DNA of 64,000 nucleotides from Cinclus cinclus. Lineage: Eukaryota > Chordata > Aves > Passeriformes > Cinclidae. Below, one piece after another: positions 48,173-61,519 of the stretch. Each line of letters begins with the position of its first letter. Within the stretch, counting starts at the first letter, position 1. The notes under the pieces were generated by a model. That model saw only the letters and a program-made list of their open reading frames with translations, searched no databases and was not told the origin of the DNA. The stretch spans positions 3,605,194 to 3,669,193 of the forward strand of contig NC_085050.1 in NCBI RefSeq assembly GCF_963662255.1, given 5' to 3'. Position numbers and translations under genes: made by a program.

Positions 48173-51100
48173 CCCCAGAGTTGGTTTCAAAAAGCTGTAG
48201 AACCTCACTAAAGCAATTGGTATCTCACTTTTTCTTTCCTTTTTCCCCCCTAGCCAGTACAACTTGCTGCCTGCTCTGTGGTTTGAGTTCCTTTGATAAC
48301 TACATCTTAAATACTGCTGCTTTTAAGATTGCTAACGGATTTTTAAGCCAACAGTAAGTGTCAAGAAAATACTGCATTAAATATCAGCTAAGAATTTCCC
48401 TTTGTCAGGCGTGTGCTGTTTACAGTGCCAAGGCTCATGCTCTTCTGCAGATCCAATAAAACAGCACAGGTACAATGAATCCAGGGATTTCACAGGAGTT
48501 TTGCTATTACTGTGGTGTGGTGTGCCCTCATGTGGTTAAATGCAATATCTTCCTTGGATCAGTCCGACACCCTTTGGATTTGTTCAGCTAAAGAACTGGC
48601 AGAAATAAAGGCTGTTGGTGGAGTGGAAGGCAGTGTGACACCAAGTAGGTTTTTGGTATTTTTTTTTGGTTTTATAGCTCTCGAGTGATTTGGTACTTTT
48701 GAGATGAGTATAAGTAAACTTGCATTTTTGTTCTAATTCAGCTACAGATGTGTGTGTTTCCCTTGTCTTGGTCTTTTTGAGATTTTGAGGATCCACTTAC
48801 TAATAATTAAGCCAAGGTGACTTCGTTTCTGGTTGATTATTACTGATTGATTAATACTGAGTATGGAAATGAAAACTTGCTTGTTGATTTTCTCCCATAT
48901 AATACATAATACCAGTAATCTTTTTTTTTTTTAATCCATTTAGTATCATGAGAGTTGATTTTGTTGTAATAACAGATAACTATTGACTACATATCTCACA
49001 TTTTGCATGTGATGTAAGCTTGACTACTAGTGCTGTATTCAGTTTTGGAAGGAATTAGAGTTATTACAGTTATGATGGGATGCTTTATACTTTTTTAGTT
49101 TGTAACTTTTACTTTATCATTCATGTAGATTGTGGGCAGCTATTCTGGGGGCTTCATATCCTGACAGCAAACTGCAGATGATGATGACTTTTCTTCTACA
49201 TCCAAAAGTAGTGCAACAAAGTTTTGCCCAAAATTAAAATTTGGTAAAACCATAGAAAAACCACTTATGGCATCAGTGACATTTACTGTTTTAATTAGCA
49301 AGGAAAATAACAGATGTCAGCAGGGGTTTGCAGTAGTAATAACTTATTAACTGCAAGAAATTAACTAAAGTTATTGAATGCAAAAAATTACTTTATCCTC
49401 AATTACTGCTCTGTGGTTGCCAAGATCATTTAACCCAGCACTGGAAGTTGACATTTCTGGCTGCTTTGAGGTCAGTGCATTTAAGTTGTATTTACTGATT
49501 ATCAGGTAGATCCTAGCTTTCTGATTTCTTTTAGCTGGGGTAAGATAAATTTCATGTCTTATTCTTTAAAGGAACGTTTTGTGCATTGTGGTCTGTTAAA
49601 CCAGTTCTGAGTTGCCCAGAGATGATCATTTGGAACCAAATAACTTGGCCTTTGGTGGTTTCAACATTTTGAGTTCCCACATGGATACGTGATGTTGTCT
49701 CACTTGAACAGCGAGAAACGGAAGGAAAATAGTGACAGGAACACAAGCAGAAAGGATTTGTCAAACATTGCTCCAATTAAAATTCAATGTATGCTATAAA
49801 AAACCCAGAAGGATCCTTGATTTGGAAGACTCAAAGGTTTCGAGGTGCCAAGTCTGTTTAGGCACCCTGCTCTGGGAGTGTAATCCATAAACAGAAGTTC
49901 CATGATAACTTCTCCTTTTCAACACATGGATAACAGAGGAGAGAAGCTTGGGAGTGAGATTTAGAAGATATTGTGGGAGAGATGTGAAAGGGAGCTTTTT
50001 GAAATCCTATCCCTTTCCAGACTTTGTATGGTGAACTCTGAGCCTGCAGAGGGGAGTTTACATCACACAGTGATTAACAGAGCACAAGTTTGCTAGGAAT
50101 TAGTTTGCAGTCTTCCTTCAGGGGTAAAAAATGTCTCATTCTTCTCATTTCAAGCCCAAACACGCTGGTTGTTACAGCCCACCTTCTTATAAAATATCCC
50201 AGGTGCTAAGGTGATCACCTTAGCCTGGTTCACTTCTCTGTTGAGTCTGAGGAACTTCAGACCCACATTTCTGACCCCCAAGACAATGCTGTGCCCCCCA
50301 GTTCATGGCTTGGCCCCTAAGGTGGTCATCCTGCCAAAATTAGGCCATTGGGTGGGGAGGAATTCTTGTTCTTCTTTTCATCTTAGTAGGATCATGAACT
50401 TCTCTTATGCATAATGAAGAAGGAGATGAGAGAAAATGCATGTTTAACACAAGCCATAGATATGAATTTTTGAAATGGTACAGCCTAATGTGCTTTGGTG
50501 TAACATTAAAAAGAACGAAACAATGGGAATCTGTGGATTCTGTGCTGTCTTTGGCTGTTGGACTTGACTGGGATCAAGCCCTTTGGTGCAATTAGAAAAC
50601 CCACAGTGAATTACACATTGAGAAAAACATCTTAAAATTTGAGTTTCATCTTTTTCTTGCATTTAAAGGCATTGAACAGATTTTTTTAGCAGTCAGATTC
50701 AGCCAGTGGTTTTTCTAAAGAATGTGTAGTTGCTCCAATTAAACACCTGCTTGAGCTTTTCTGTCTTGGCAAAGTCTAGAATTGCCAAAATTCCTGGCAA
50801 GATACTGGAAACCTGTATTCAGGAAGGGGATTATTTAGTTCTTTTAAAGTAAAGTTTTGCAATCCTGCCAGTACAGAGAAGGGATCTTGTAGTGGACGTT
50901 TCTGCTTGTGCTGTCGGTTCCAGGAGATTGTGAGCTCCAGGAGTTACCAGCTGACAACTGGATGGTGGAGGAACCTCACAGAATGTACAGGAGCAACTGA
51001 ATCCTTGGGAAACCTGAGGAACAGAAATCTTCCGTCTTTCATCTGTGGAATATTAACATAATCTTTTTTTTTCCTGTCTACCAGGTAACTCCTGGAATTC

Positions 51101-53405
51101 ATATTTGTCTTCTAAATAGCATCACAGTGCTTTAGTGCCAATTAACAGGAGAAATTTGTCACAAAAGGAGAATTTAATAATCTTTGTGCCTAACTTATTA
51201 CAAATTAGAGGCAAATTGTATTATGGGAGGCATTTTATTGGCTTAATTTATATTGATACTTGTTTCACTTTTGGGAGAGCTGGAGAAAACATGCTGCAGG
51301 TTTTCATGGCTTCATTTTTCATGAAGATTTGTAGGAGGAACATAACCATGATTCTTCATTTAATTGTATTTTTCTAGTCTTCTTTTTCTTAACAATATGT
51401 TTTGTGAAAACATATTTCAGGCTTGTGTATCTGTTGTAGAAATTTTTGATATTTTTTCAGGAAGATTTGTGGGAGGAAAGTAAGTGTGGGGTGATTTGTT
51501 TATTTTTTTTATTCTTTTTGATAACATAACAAGTAGTCAGAAGTCCCACTGAGAATTAATACTTGCTGAAGAACTTTAGAAGTGCCATATATAATATTAA
51601 TTCACGTTGGCCAGGATGTAAACCTCTTCCCGTGGTGGGAGCACTGATAAGAAAAAATATAAATTAGCAGCAACGGTGTTGCTATCACCAAATTACATCC
51701 TAAAGGTGCATCATGTGGGCAGCATAGAAATATGCAGATTTGTTCAGGAATCAGTGTTTGGCAGCAGAAGTGTGAATCAGAGCTGCTCGCTGTCCTCAAG
51801 CTACACTGGATTAAAATACAAAATATCCTGGCTCTAATCAGCATTGTCTCAGTTATCTGGGTGCTTCCCAGCCAAAAGGGAGGTGTGGCACTGGCATTTT
51901 GTAGCACCCCAGCTAATAATTTATGCATTAGGGAGAGGATTCTGCCTTTTTATGAATGCCTGTAACCTGTGGGTGTTTGCAAACACTGAGAGGAGCTGGA
52001 AGGAGAACAAAAAGCTGGGTCAAACCACTGGAATTCAGCGTGGATAAGCAAAGTTCTGTTCGTCAATGAGAATCCAAATACCCACGCAGAATAGAAGGAG
52101 AATTTCAGTTCTATGAATTAGGTAGACAGCTGGTGCTAATCGTGCGGAGATAATTACAAGAGTTAATTATGTAAGCTGTTATGATTTATGGGGTAAGGAC
52201 AGTGGCAAATTACTCAAGTTGATAGGGAAAATTGAAGAGCTGTTATTATCAAAAAATGGAGTTTTGTTACAGACTGAATCATGCTCAGCACATCTGTGTT
52301 CTCACATATTGGTGTAATAGTGAAAAAACCCCTTCTTTTTGTGTGGCATAAGAGAATAAGCACAAGTATGGGAAAAAAACCCCAGCGAGTTATCTGCTCC
52401 TCTGCACAAATATGGAGAAAATCCAATTTAGCTGGTTTTCTGTTTTGTATGTGAATGGAAGGTAGTTGTTTAAAGCGTTTTCTCCTGTATTTTCCTCAGT
52501 AACACCTTGCAGGTGGAGTGGCATCAGCTAATGAGCCGCATTGTAGTTTAAGTCTTGGTGTGCAGAGCCCGGAATTAGTACAGCAAAATTCCATCTCTGA
52601 GCAAAATGCCAGCTCTGCTGCTGGATGGTCCAAGGAAGGTCACAAACACAGTGCTCAGGTCTGTTCTCTACCTCATTTGGAGCAGGGAATCAAATTAGAT
52701 CTTCCCATGGCCATGCTGGTGCTGTAACCCCCAGCACAATCTGCTTCTCTCTCCAGGTATTTTGAAAGGTCTCTTCTGCCAAAGGAAACAAAACAAAACA
52801 AAGAAAAAGCAAACCCAGCCATGAGACAGATCAGAAAAAGAGATTTTGTCTTTTCAGACAGTTTCAACGATTTTTTTTTTTCCTTTGATGAAACAAACTT
52901 CTTTTGGAAGCAGCAGGATTTTGAGTGCTCGAGGGGTGATGAGATGGTGCACTGGAGTGGAAGGGCAGCTGATACCCAGAAGAGAAAGGGCCCTTCCACT
53001 GAAACCTCAGGGCTGTGTTTGCTCACGTCACTGAGGTTTCCCAGCACCTTGGTGATCTCTGAGTGAAGAGAGGAATCACTCGTAGCTGTTCACATCCAAG
53101 AAATGCCACTGGGAAGAACAAATAATATTTACTTTAAAATACAAGGGGCATAGGGGAGAATAGTGATTTTTTTTTTTCAAACACTTCTTTTTTTCAAATA
53201 CTTTCTTCAGAGAAACCCTTTTACATTGATTTCAGCTGTCACAACCAGAGCCGAGTATTTGTGTCAATGGTTCTCACAACGGGCATGTTTGCAGAGATGT
53301 ATTTTATTTGCCTGGTTTGGTTTATTAAAAACAAACAAACATGTAAATGTTGTCCCCCCTCAGAAAAACTCCCACCAGCCTTTGTCATTGATATTTAAAT
53401 TTGTG

Positions 53406-53485
53406 GAATCACAGAATCATTGAATGATTTGTGCTGGAAGAGACCTTTAAAGATCACCTGGTCTGGTCCCCCTGCCATGTGCCAC
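53406..53485 (-). mobile_element. Short CR1 3' end, minus orientation
   Basis: AATCACAGAATCATTGAATG, TGTGCTGGAAGAGACCTTTA and AAGATCACCTGGTCTGGTCC give the CR1 3' terminus. Similarity fades after the CCCCCTGCCATG block. Confidence 0.85.
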
Positions 53486-56400
53486 CAGTGTCCTCAAGCC
53501 TTGCTCCAAAGAGCTGCTCTCAGTCCTTCCATCAGCCAATCTGTGCTGAAAACACAACACCAAGGCATCTGTCCTGTGTGAGGGACCAGGGAGAAACCAC
53601 AACAATTAGCAGGATAATTAAAAAAAAATAATAATTAAAAAGGGTCTATCAATAATTGCCTCAACAGTTGTCAATATGTGCTTGTTTTGTTTTTAATGTA
53701 GTTATGGGAAGTCTTGGTAAATAATACAATTCCAGCAGATACTGAGCAAAGAGAAGGCAAAGGGGGAGAACTACAACTCTTAAACTCGTGGCCCACCCCT
53801 TTCAGAAATCTGCAGGGGAGACAGTTTAATTCAGAGAGCCAGGAATGTTCTTGTGTGAGCTGGAGCTGCTGGCAGGGGATTAATTTGATGAGTGTGATCC
53901 AGCTCCATCCCCTTTCACTCCTGCCCTTCCCCACCCACACGTGACCTTTGCCATAGGGAAATCCATGCTAATAGAATTTTCTGCATTTAGCAAAGACATC
54001 CTCACCTTTGTTTTTTGTGCTCCTGGAGCTGGGTAAGGAGGCCTTAATTCAGGATGGGGCTGAACTATTAATTAGCGAAGTTCTGTTATTCCAGCAGAGA
54101 TCTGTGCTAGGACTGTGTGAAGCTTCTTTAATAAAATAAGAGAGCAAGGTTCCCTAGTGTGATCACAAAGCCAGGATCATTACAAGGCTGCCAAATGAGC
54201 TTATGGTAATTATCAAGTGATATATTTGATAATTGTACAGAACTTTGGGTGAGTTCTGCATTAATTAGTAACACAAGCTGATAGAGACATTCTTTCCTTT
54301 GTACCACTTTAGGTGGGGTAAGATACTGAAAATAAACCACTTAGCTTTAAAGTTGATGGAAAACTGAGCTATTTTGATAAGATGAAAGGTTTTCATTACT
54401 ATTTTTTCTTTTTCTCCCATGCAATTTATATAAATTCATAGGTTATTGGCTTTCTAAAAATGGGAAAGAAGCTAATATGCCATGGATTTTTCTGTCACTG
54501 GTATCAGATGCTTTCCTTCCCCTTTGCCCTATCCCAGTACAGCTGACTTTCTGGAATGGGAATTCTAATTTTGGAAGAGACTGCTGTTTTAGCTTTTTAA
54601 CTGGTAATTTAATGTAATTTAAAGAAGCTGACACAAGGTGGGTAAAATGGCCATATTCCAGTTGTTATGAGTGGTTTTCTTCTTATGAGAGCTCCATATT
54701 ATGCAGAACCCAACCTGTTGGTGCAGAGGCTGGAATCCAGAATTGCCCTTTTCCAAGGGAATGTCCTAGCCCCACACGGAGAACAATTTCTCTCCTTGCT
54801 TCATGTGAATGCTGTTGATCAGAGGGTGGTGAGATGTTGCCTTTATATTTATTTTTTTTTAAATTTCATGCCAGTAGAGATTTTTTTAAAATTTTAAAGC
54901 CTTTTCTTCCAATTTGCAAATCATTGAGGTTCATTGGCAAACAAAGCCTCTAGCACTGTTTGTGATCTTGTGCTCTCTTGCTGGCACACTTCCATGATTA
55001 AATTTGAGTCCCAGCTGTTGAGATGATGGAAACTTATTTTTTAATGGTAGAAACAAAATAAATAAGAGAAAAAAAAAAGAGCAGCGAAATATCTATTAAG
55101 GGAATGGGCTCAAACAGAATACACCAGTATTTCCTGTTGAAAAACAGGATGGACTTTGGGGGTGCTGTTTCCAACATGTGGTTATGAGAGTGGTAGAAAA
55201 AGTCTTCAACTTCTGTGGTAATTTGGATTTTCCTATGGACTGTGTTAGTTCTGGACTCAGCTCAGAGCATTTACAAAGGTTTTCTGCCAGTGCTGGATCC
55301 TCTTCATCTCTAAGGACCTGCACATGTTCATCTGTTCTGCACAGACTGACACAGAAGTTCTTAACTGAGAAGATTTTGACCACTTTTAGACAATTTAAGT
55401 GATTTTTCTCTATTTCTGCATATTAAGTAGAATAGGCTTAATATAATTTTATTTTAAAAAAGTCCTAAAGAAAATATTGTTAAATATTTTATTTTCATTT
55501 ATAATTATTTCCCCATCGGGAAGTTCTGATAAACTTTTCTTGTTGTTTGGTGGTGGGTTAGAATTATTTGCATTTTTGTAGCTGTCCATAACCAGATGCC
55601 ACTGACAATGATCAACTACGAAATGATCTTCAGGAAATTTCATGAGGAATATTTGCAAGGGAAAGCTAATAAAGAAAATATTATCTCTAAATATAAATAG
55701 TGGAAAAAAAAACCCTCTTTATGATGGATGAATATTAACATTCCAGTAGCCAGGCTGACTCCTTCCTGAAAATAGGCTCTGGAATACATTTTTTTCTCCC
55801 AGTACATCTATGCATATGGTGTTTTCAAGCCCTAATTGTATATATGGAAAGATATAAATATAAATATAGACATAAGTACATATATTTATTCTTCTAGAGT
55901 CTGTAGTTTTTAGATGTGGTTTGGAAAAAAAAAAAAAGACTGAAAGAGAAAAAAAAAATTAGCACAAACAGCATGGGAAAAGGCTTTTTGGTCAAAACTG
56001 TACCAAAGACCTTGTCCCTTTTTTGGTAACAGGGATGAGATGACAGTGAATTTTCATACTTGTTTTAGAACCTTTTGGTTTTTAGTAAAATGTATTTATT
56101 ACAAAGACATTTATTTTCTTGCAGTAGATTTGTGGTTTAGAACACTGATGCAACACTGCAGGTGCCCTGGTGTGTATCCTGGTTAGGGAGAATTGAATCC
56201 CTGGGCATTATTGATCCAGTGCTAGTTTTTGTGCATTTAACACCTGATAGTGCCCAATTCCATATTCCTGTTTTACAGGGCAGCAGCCTGGTACTGCTGG
56301 AGTCATGCAGGATTCCCTCTGCCCAGCACTCAGCTGTGGGATGTGCACACTTGTGCTGTTTTTAAGCTTTCTAATCAGTTTATTGACAGCTCAATAAAGA

Positions 56401-57009
56401 ATTCCTTTAGGGGATTCTACAAACATGGAGGCAAAGATTCCTTCTGTTTAAATACTGGCAGGATCATTTCACTGCCTGCTGTGGTTTTATGACAAAATAT
56501 TAGGAATACAGTGAAGCAGCACTAAGGCAAAGAGTTTTAACCTGCACAGTCTTTGCAGTGAGAGCTCTTTTCCCCTTTCATGTCTGGAAAACACAATGTT
56601 TTTGTCACCACTTGCATATCACTGCCAGTGCATTATCTCAAGGGACAATTGCTTTTTGAATGGTTTCTGACCCTTGTGTGTTCAGCTTCCATTTTATCAG
56701 CGTCTTCATTTTTACAAAAATGAAAACCAGCTACACAAATATGTGGTGCTTTGGCACCACAGCCCTGCCATGCCTGGTTCTTATCTTTCTCTCTTTGCTG
56801 CCTGGCTGTGATTTGATTAGCCCAGACCGAGGAGAGGTTAAAAGGAAAACCCTATTTTGGGGGACATGCTGCTGGATTTTATACTTTCAATTTTATCTGT
56901 TCAAAACAATGTGGCCACTACATCCCATCCAGGGCCCAGAAAATAGTGTAAGGATTGAGTTAGGTGTTCCTATAAATAAAGTGACCAAAAATTTGTTTTT
57001 CCTGCCCAA

Positions 57010-57011
57010 AG
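57010..57011 (+). other. CTNNA2: Splice acceptor before the second CTNNA2 coding exon
   Basis: The tract TTTGTTTTTCCTGCCCAAAG is pyrimidine-rich and ends in AG exactly where the protein frame resumes. A possible branch-point A lies in AAAGTGACC, roughly 25-30 bases upstream. Confidence 0.9.
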
Positions 57012-57207
57012 GTAACGACTCTTGTGAACACGAGCAATAAAGGACCATCTGGCAAGAAGAAAGGGCGCTCGAAGAAGGCTCATGTTTTGGCTGCCTCAGT
57101 GGAGCAGGCCACTCAAAACTTCTTGGAAAAAGGAGATCAAATTGCTAAAGAGAGCCAGGATCTCAAGGAGGAGTTGGTTGCTGCTGTAGAAGATGTTCGA
57201 AAACAAG
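57012..57207 (+). CDS. CTNNA2: Alpha-N-catenin, second coding exon (codons 35-99 and first base of codon 100)
   Basis: This exon continues the vinculin-family N-terminal domain, the part of alpha-catenin that binds beta-catenin and mediates homodimerisation. It starts in phase 0 with VTTLVNTSNKGPSG, then a basic KKKGRSKK patch (about residues 49-56), then the helical segment AHVLAASVEQATQNFLEKGD and LKEELVAAVEDVRKQ. The GPSGKKKG and SVEQATQ spellings favour CTNNA2 over CTNNA1. The acceptor is TTTTTCCTGCCCAAAG, ending at 57011. The donor CAAG|GTATGT is canonical and leaves a phase-1 intron. Residue 76 reads Asp (KGDQ); I recall Glu in mammals, a conservative change that I cannot verify. There are no stops or frameshifts, so this looks like a working exon. 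The remaining exons of this roughly 900-residue protein lie beyond the window. Confidence 0.96.
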
Positions 57208-57209
57208 GT
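57208..57209 (+). other. CTNNA2: Canonical GT splice donor after the second CTNNA2 coding exon
   Basis: AAACAAG|GTATGTGGG is a good U1 match. It falls one base into the glycine codon that follows VRKQ, giving a phase-1 intron as expected if the next exon continues the protein. Confidence 0.9.
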
Positions 57210-57655
57210 ATGTGGGAAAAAATACTTGATGGGAGTAAGGCTTTGCCCAGTGCCAAAGCTTTCTGTTCCACTTTCAGCCTGTTTTTTATTCTGCTGTGTG
57301 GCAAAATGATGTGAGGTTGTTTTTTTTTTTCCCACTTGGCTTAATCTGAGCAGTGGTTTGAAGCCTGTGGGTACAAATGTAGAATTAGGATTATGGTACA
57401 TATGTTTATGAACAATCTAACAATTACCAGCCAGATAAAACTGAAATATTGAAGTACTTACGGTTTCAAATATATTAAAAATAATATCAAAGACTGAAAA
57501 TGCAGGTAAAATAATATTATTAAGAAAATTATTTTCTGGATGTTGGTAATAAAATAAATGGATACTCACAGTGTCTGACAATTTTCTTTCAAAAGATGAA
57601 ATGGCTATGAGGTGCTTTCAAATTTACCTGTGTGGTAGGGGAAAAGTATATGTTT

Positions 57656-57772
57656 TATAAATAAAATAATAATATAAATAATGAATATAAATATAAATAT
57701 AAATATAAATATAAATATAAATATAAATATAAATATAAATATATAAATAAATAACTATAAATAAGATAACAT
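57656..57772. repeat. (ATAAAT/TATAAA)n hexanucleotide microsatellite
   Basis: A core of near-perfect ATATAA/ATAAAT units runs about 57684-57742, with decayed AATAAT and AAATA units on both sides. It lies about 450 bases after the second coding exon and is probably polymorphic in length. Confidence 0.92.
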
Positions 57773-59624
57773 AAAATATACGTTTTCAATATATGCCTAT
57801 GACAAAATGTTTCAGTTTTATTGACTTTGATTGTAATTGTCTTTATTGCAGCAGAATTAAGTGCCTTGCAGGTTTATTCCATTGTAAGTCCTATAATGTA
57901 AAGTTACCATCTGCCAGTATCATCAGCCCTGGGTTTTAGAAAAAGGCTAAGAGATCTCCAACTGAGATTTCAAAGGGAGTCTAAAGGATTTGGGTGTGAA
58001 GTACTGGTTTGCAGTGAGTTACTCCCCCAGAATTCATGCTGGTTTTGGGTTTCTTTTAACTTGTGAAAATTTGACTGAAGTGTTCGTGTGAGAAGGCAGG
58101 GTTAAATTTTGTGTATATAAGCACTGATTAGTGAATATTCCAGTCTCTTCTATCCTGAGGGTATTTTTTCCTCTTCTCCACTCCATGTATGTTTGGTTTC
58201 ACTGTTTTCATGTTCCTGTGTGGTTTGGGTTTTCTTAAATATTCAATTGCCAGTAAGCCAGAATAAGTTAAGTATTTGCTGTGTGCTCTATGTACAATGA
58301 TATTCCAATATTTGAATGGGGGTTTCTGGGTTTTCTTGATAATTTTTTCTGCTGGGTGTGTTGTTGTAATGGTGGGGTTTTGGTTGGGTGGTTTTGTTTT
58401 AGATTTTTAATGCTTATGCTTGACTGTTCTGGCATTAATTTTCATTTGTCAACTACTTCAGTTTCCTGTTGCTTACATGACTTATTTTGTGTTGTGTCAA
58501 GTTGTGGTTCAGTATCTTCAGTGGTTTCATGAGTGCCCATGTTCTCTCTGAATTTTTAACATTTTCCCTTTTGGGTTTGTGATGCTGACTCAGCTTTCTC
58601 CTCAGGAGCCTTCTCCTGAGGCATCAGCCTAAACTTGAACACTTTTTAAATAGATGGAATTTCTGATTTTTTACATGACAAAAAGTCTTTTCTTAACCTA
58701 TATTTAGAATATACTAACTCAAGCAACAGTGAAGAAGCAGAGAGGAGAAAAAAGATCTTAAACAAAATTACACAGAATGACACAGACATTCATGTCTTGT
58801 CAACACTCCAGGCTGGGAAAAAAGCCTTTCAAAAAAGCAGAGCAGCTTTTTCTGTGGCCTGTTCAACACGATCCCATAATGAAGAGAGCAGGAGACACCA
58901 CACACCATTATTAGCACCCATGAGCTGTGTAAATTAGACCAGCCCTGGTGTGATGTGAAATGATATGTTTAGCTTGGTGGCATCAAGAGCTGGATTAATG
59001 AACTGAGGCTGTGTTTCCCTGGCTGATTTCCTGGCAGGGTTCCAGCTGGGATAATTACATCCTCAACCTAAAATTGTCTGCAGCACTTACAGCTGCCTCT
59101 TGGTGTGCTCCTTATTTCCTGCCCTGCGTTGCTGAGGACTGTTATGTGCTGCTAGAGGCAGCAATTCACTCCAGGGACTCTCGCTTTCCATAGATAGGTG
59201 TGGAACAAATGTTCTGTATCATTGCAAAATGCTTTGGAATGAATGAGAATGTCGTAGTGTCGAGATTCTTGTTCCTTCTGCAGCGTGGAAGGGTAAATTC
59301 TATTGGCTGGAGAAAACTTTGGTGGTAAACGGGTTTGATTTATGAAACCCATTCTAAAAACACAAAGAGCAAAAAAAGAAAAGATTTGATGACTGAAGCT
59401 CATCCCTGTGTACCTCTGTAGCCCATAATGATTCCACAATAGGAACACTTATACTTCAAAACCACCTGAGATTATCCGATTGCTGGGCCATTAAGTGCTT
59501 TGCTGTGTGGATGTTTATTCTGATGCTGTCAGAGTTGTGTAAAAGATCTCCCAGAGGGGGGACAAAGAAAACCTGGGAAATGTGGAAGTTCATCATTCAT
59601 GTCTTTTTATATTAGAGAGAAGGG

Positions 59625-59697
59625 AAAGCAGGACAGGGGTTGGAACCAGATGATTTGTAGGGTCCCTTCCAACCCAAACCATTCCATGATTCCGTCC
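59625..59697 (+). mobile_element. Very short CR1 3' tail
   Basis: GGTTGGAACCAGATGATTTG, TAGGGTCCCTTCCAACCCAA and ACCATTCCATGATTCCGT are the last ~75 bases of CR1. A 167-codon minus-strand frame across this region includes the element and is not a gene. Confidence 0.93.
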
Positions 59698-60532
59698 CGA
59701 TAAAGAGTGAAGCTGCAATCACTGGGAGGTTCAGGGAAGTGAAGAAGAGCTCACAGCAATAAAAAGTACAATATATGCTATACTCACAGCATAAGTGTCT
59801 AAATGCAACTGGTCTTTTATTGATCAGTAAAGAAGGAAATTCCATGTGGAGGACAAATTCAGGCCATGATTGACACAAAAATTTATCAAGAACTGCAGGT
59901 CCACTGGGCTCAGGTTTGATTAAATTAGTTAAGACACAGCCTGGGATGCTGCAGAAGGAAAAACAAGGAAATAGGTTATATTCATGTAAATTTATTCTGT
60001 CTGGTAAATGGCTTTGGCAATGTCTGTCTGTAGGTGTGTGCTGGTGACTGCCTGTTTTAAATGTAATTTTCCTGGAAGTTTTCTGACATATAGCTGAAAC
60101 TACCATTAGAAACATGATTTAGTTTACCTGCTGGTTGTTATGTTTTAAATTTTCTTGCTTTTCAAGCATGGTAGATAACATTTCACACCATAATAAGAAA
60201 TTCATACTTCAATCAAGGGACAGAAAATAGTTGTTGGTGTTTTTTGTGTTTGAAGACAGGGTAAAGTTGAGGTAGACCTAATTTTTTGTTCATGCATATT
60301 TATGGACATTGTAAAAAAGAATGTGACCTGTGTACTCTGTGACTATCTTGACACTGTGGATGAGCATCTCTGAGACATGAAAGTGATTTTGACTTTCCTG
60401 GCAATTTTTTTCTCTCTGACAGAGCACACTAAACATTGAGATTTTTAGTGCTTTAATGCGCTTAACCATCTAGTTTGGAACAGTTTTTGAATGAAGTTTT
60501 AAAATTAAAACAAAATCCTATGGAAGATGATT

Positions 60533-60579
60533 TCTAGAGAAATCTAGAGAATCTAGAATCTTTTCCTCTAGAATCTAGA
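60533..60579. repeat. Cluster of five TCTAGA palindromes
   Basis: The hexamer TCTAGA begins at 60533, 60543, 60552, 60567 and 60574. AATCTAGA and GAATCTAGA words recur in the direct sense and can also fold on themselves. Confidence 0.85.
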
Positions 60580-61519
60580 TATTTTTTTGACAAAAAAACC
60601 CTTGATATTTTCACTTAAACATATGTTCTCCTTATGTTTATTTATAAACCTTTTCACTGAAGTATATGAGAACATTTTTTTTTCTTACAAAAGCTAGCGT
60701 GTGCTAGTTCTAGAGGATAAAGTGTCTGTGGACAGAAATTAATGGAAAACAGGTTTTTATAGACAAACTAGAATTTCTCTTCTTCCTGAAAGGTGAAGTG
60801 GGGCATGTGGGCAGTCCTGCTTAATGGGAGAATGAATCTTGGCCTGCACTTTCGAAAGATCACATGTGTACAATAAATGCATTCTCTTTTTTCCAATAAT
60901 ATCTGTGATGAGGTGCTATGCAACTTGCTTTTGGTCTGGCTGGTGGCCCATGCCTGGGGTGGAAGCTTTTAGCACAAAGATTTGAAGTCTTCTATTCAGC
61001 AAGTCACTGGAGCTGTGGCCAGAAAACTCTTACCTTGTTAATAAAAAGTATTCCTTGTCTATTTTGAAGTACTTGTTTCATATGGAAGTGACTTCAATTG
61101 TTGTTCATGTTTGCAATGCTCCTCCTGAGAAATTTGGCCTTCTAAATGCCATTCCATTCAAATACTCTAACGCTGGCTCTTTCAGACTCGTTTCCATCCA
61201 TTAATTATCTGTCAGCTCTCTGGAAATTAAGCTACAGAAAGACATTAAAATTCCTATTCTGAAATGATTTAAAACACATCTGATGAAGAAGTAGATGTTG
61301 TAGAGCATCTCCTAGAGTGGCTACACAGAAAAGTAGAGTCAGAGGTTCCCAAAAGCAGGAGTGAGGCTGCTGCAGCTCCATGCAGAGACTGGTCCTGTAT
61401 TTCCAGTAGGCACATGCACACACACATATACAGCTCATGCATATATATGCATGCATATAATTTGTATTTATGGCTGACCGCACACATCAGGCACTCAGCA
61501 CTCAGTGTTCTGTGATTCT

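Larger units (their letters stand above)
47153..57011 (+). other. CTNNA2: Last part of the long CTNNA2 intron
   Basis: No exon is supported before 57012. Contents are two minus-strand CR1 3' ends and ordinary AT-rich DNA. At 52120-52200 a homeodomain-rich stretch looks like a candidate enhancer. The AT-rich patch at 55840-55885 contains TATAAA-type repeats. Confidence 0.6.

Noticed and set aside
56660..57040. 126-codon frame overlapping the second CTNNA2 exon
   Set aside because: It is in a different frame from the catenin protein. Only its tail (NDSCEHEQ) matters, as the stop reached if the GT donor at 18731 were used.
59612..60115. 167-codon minus-strand frame
   Set aside because: Its C-terminal end is antisense CR1 (59625-59697), and the rest shows no protein family.
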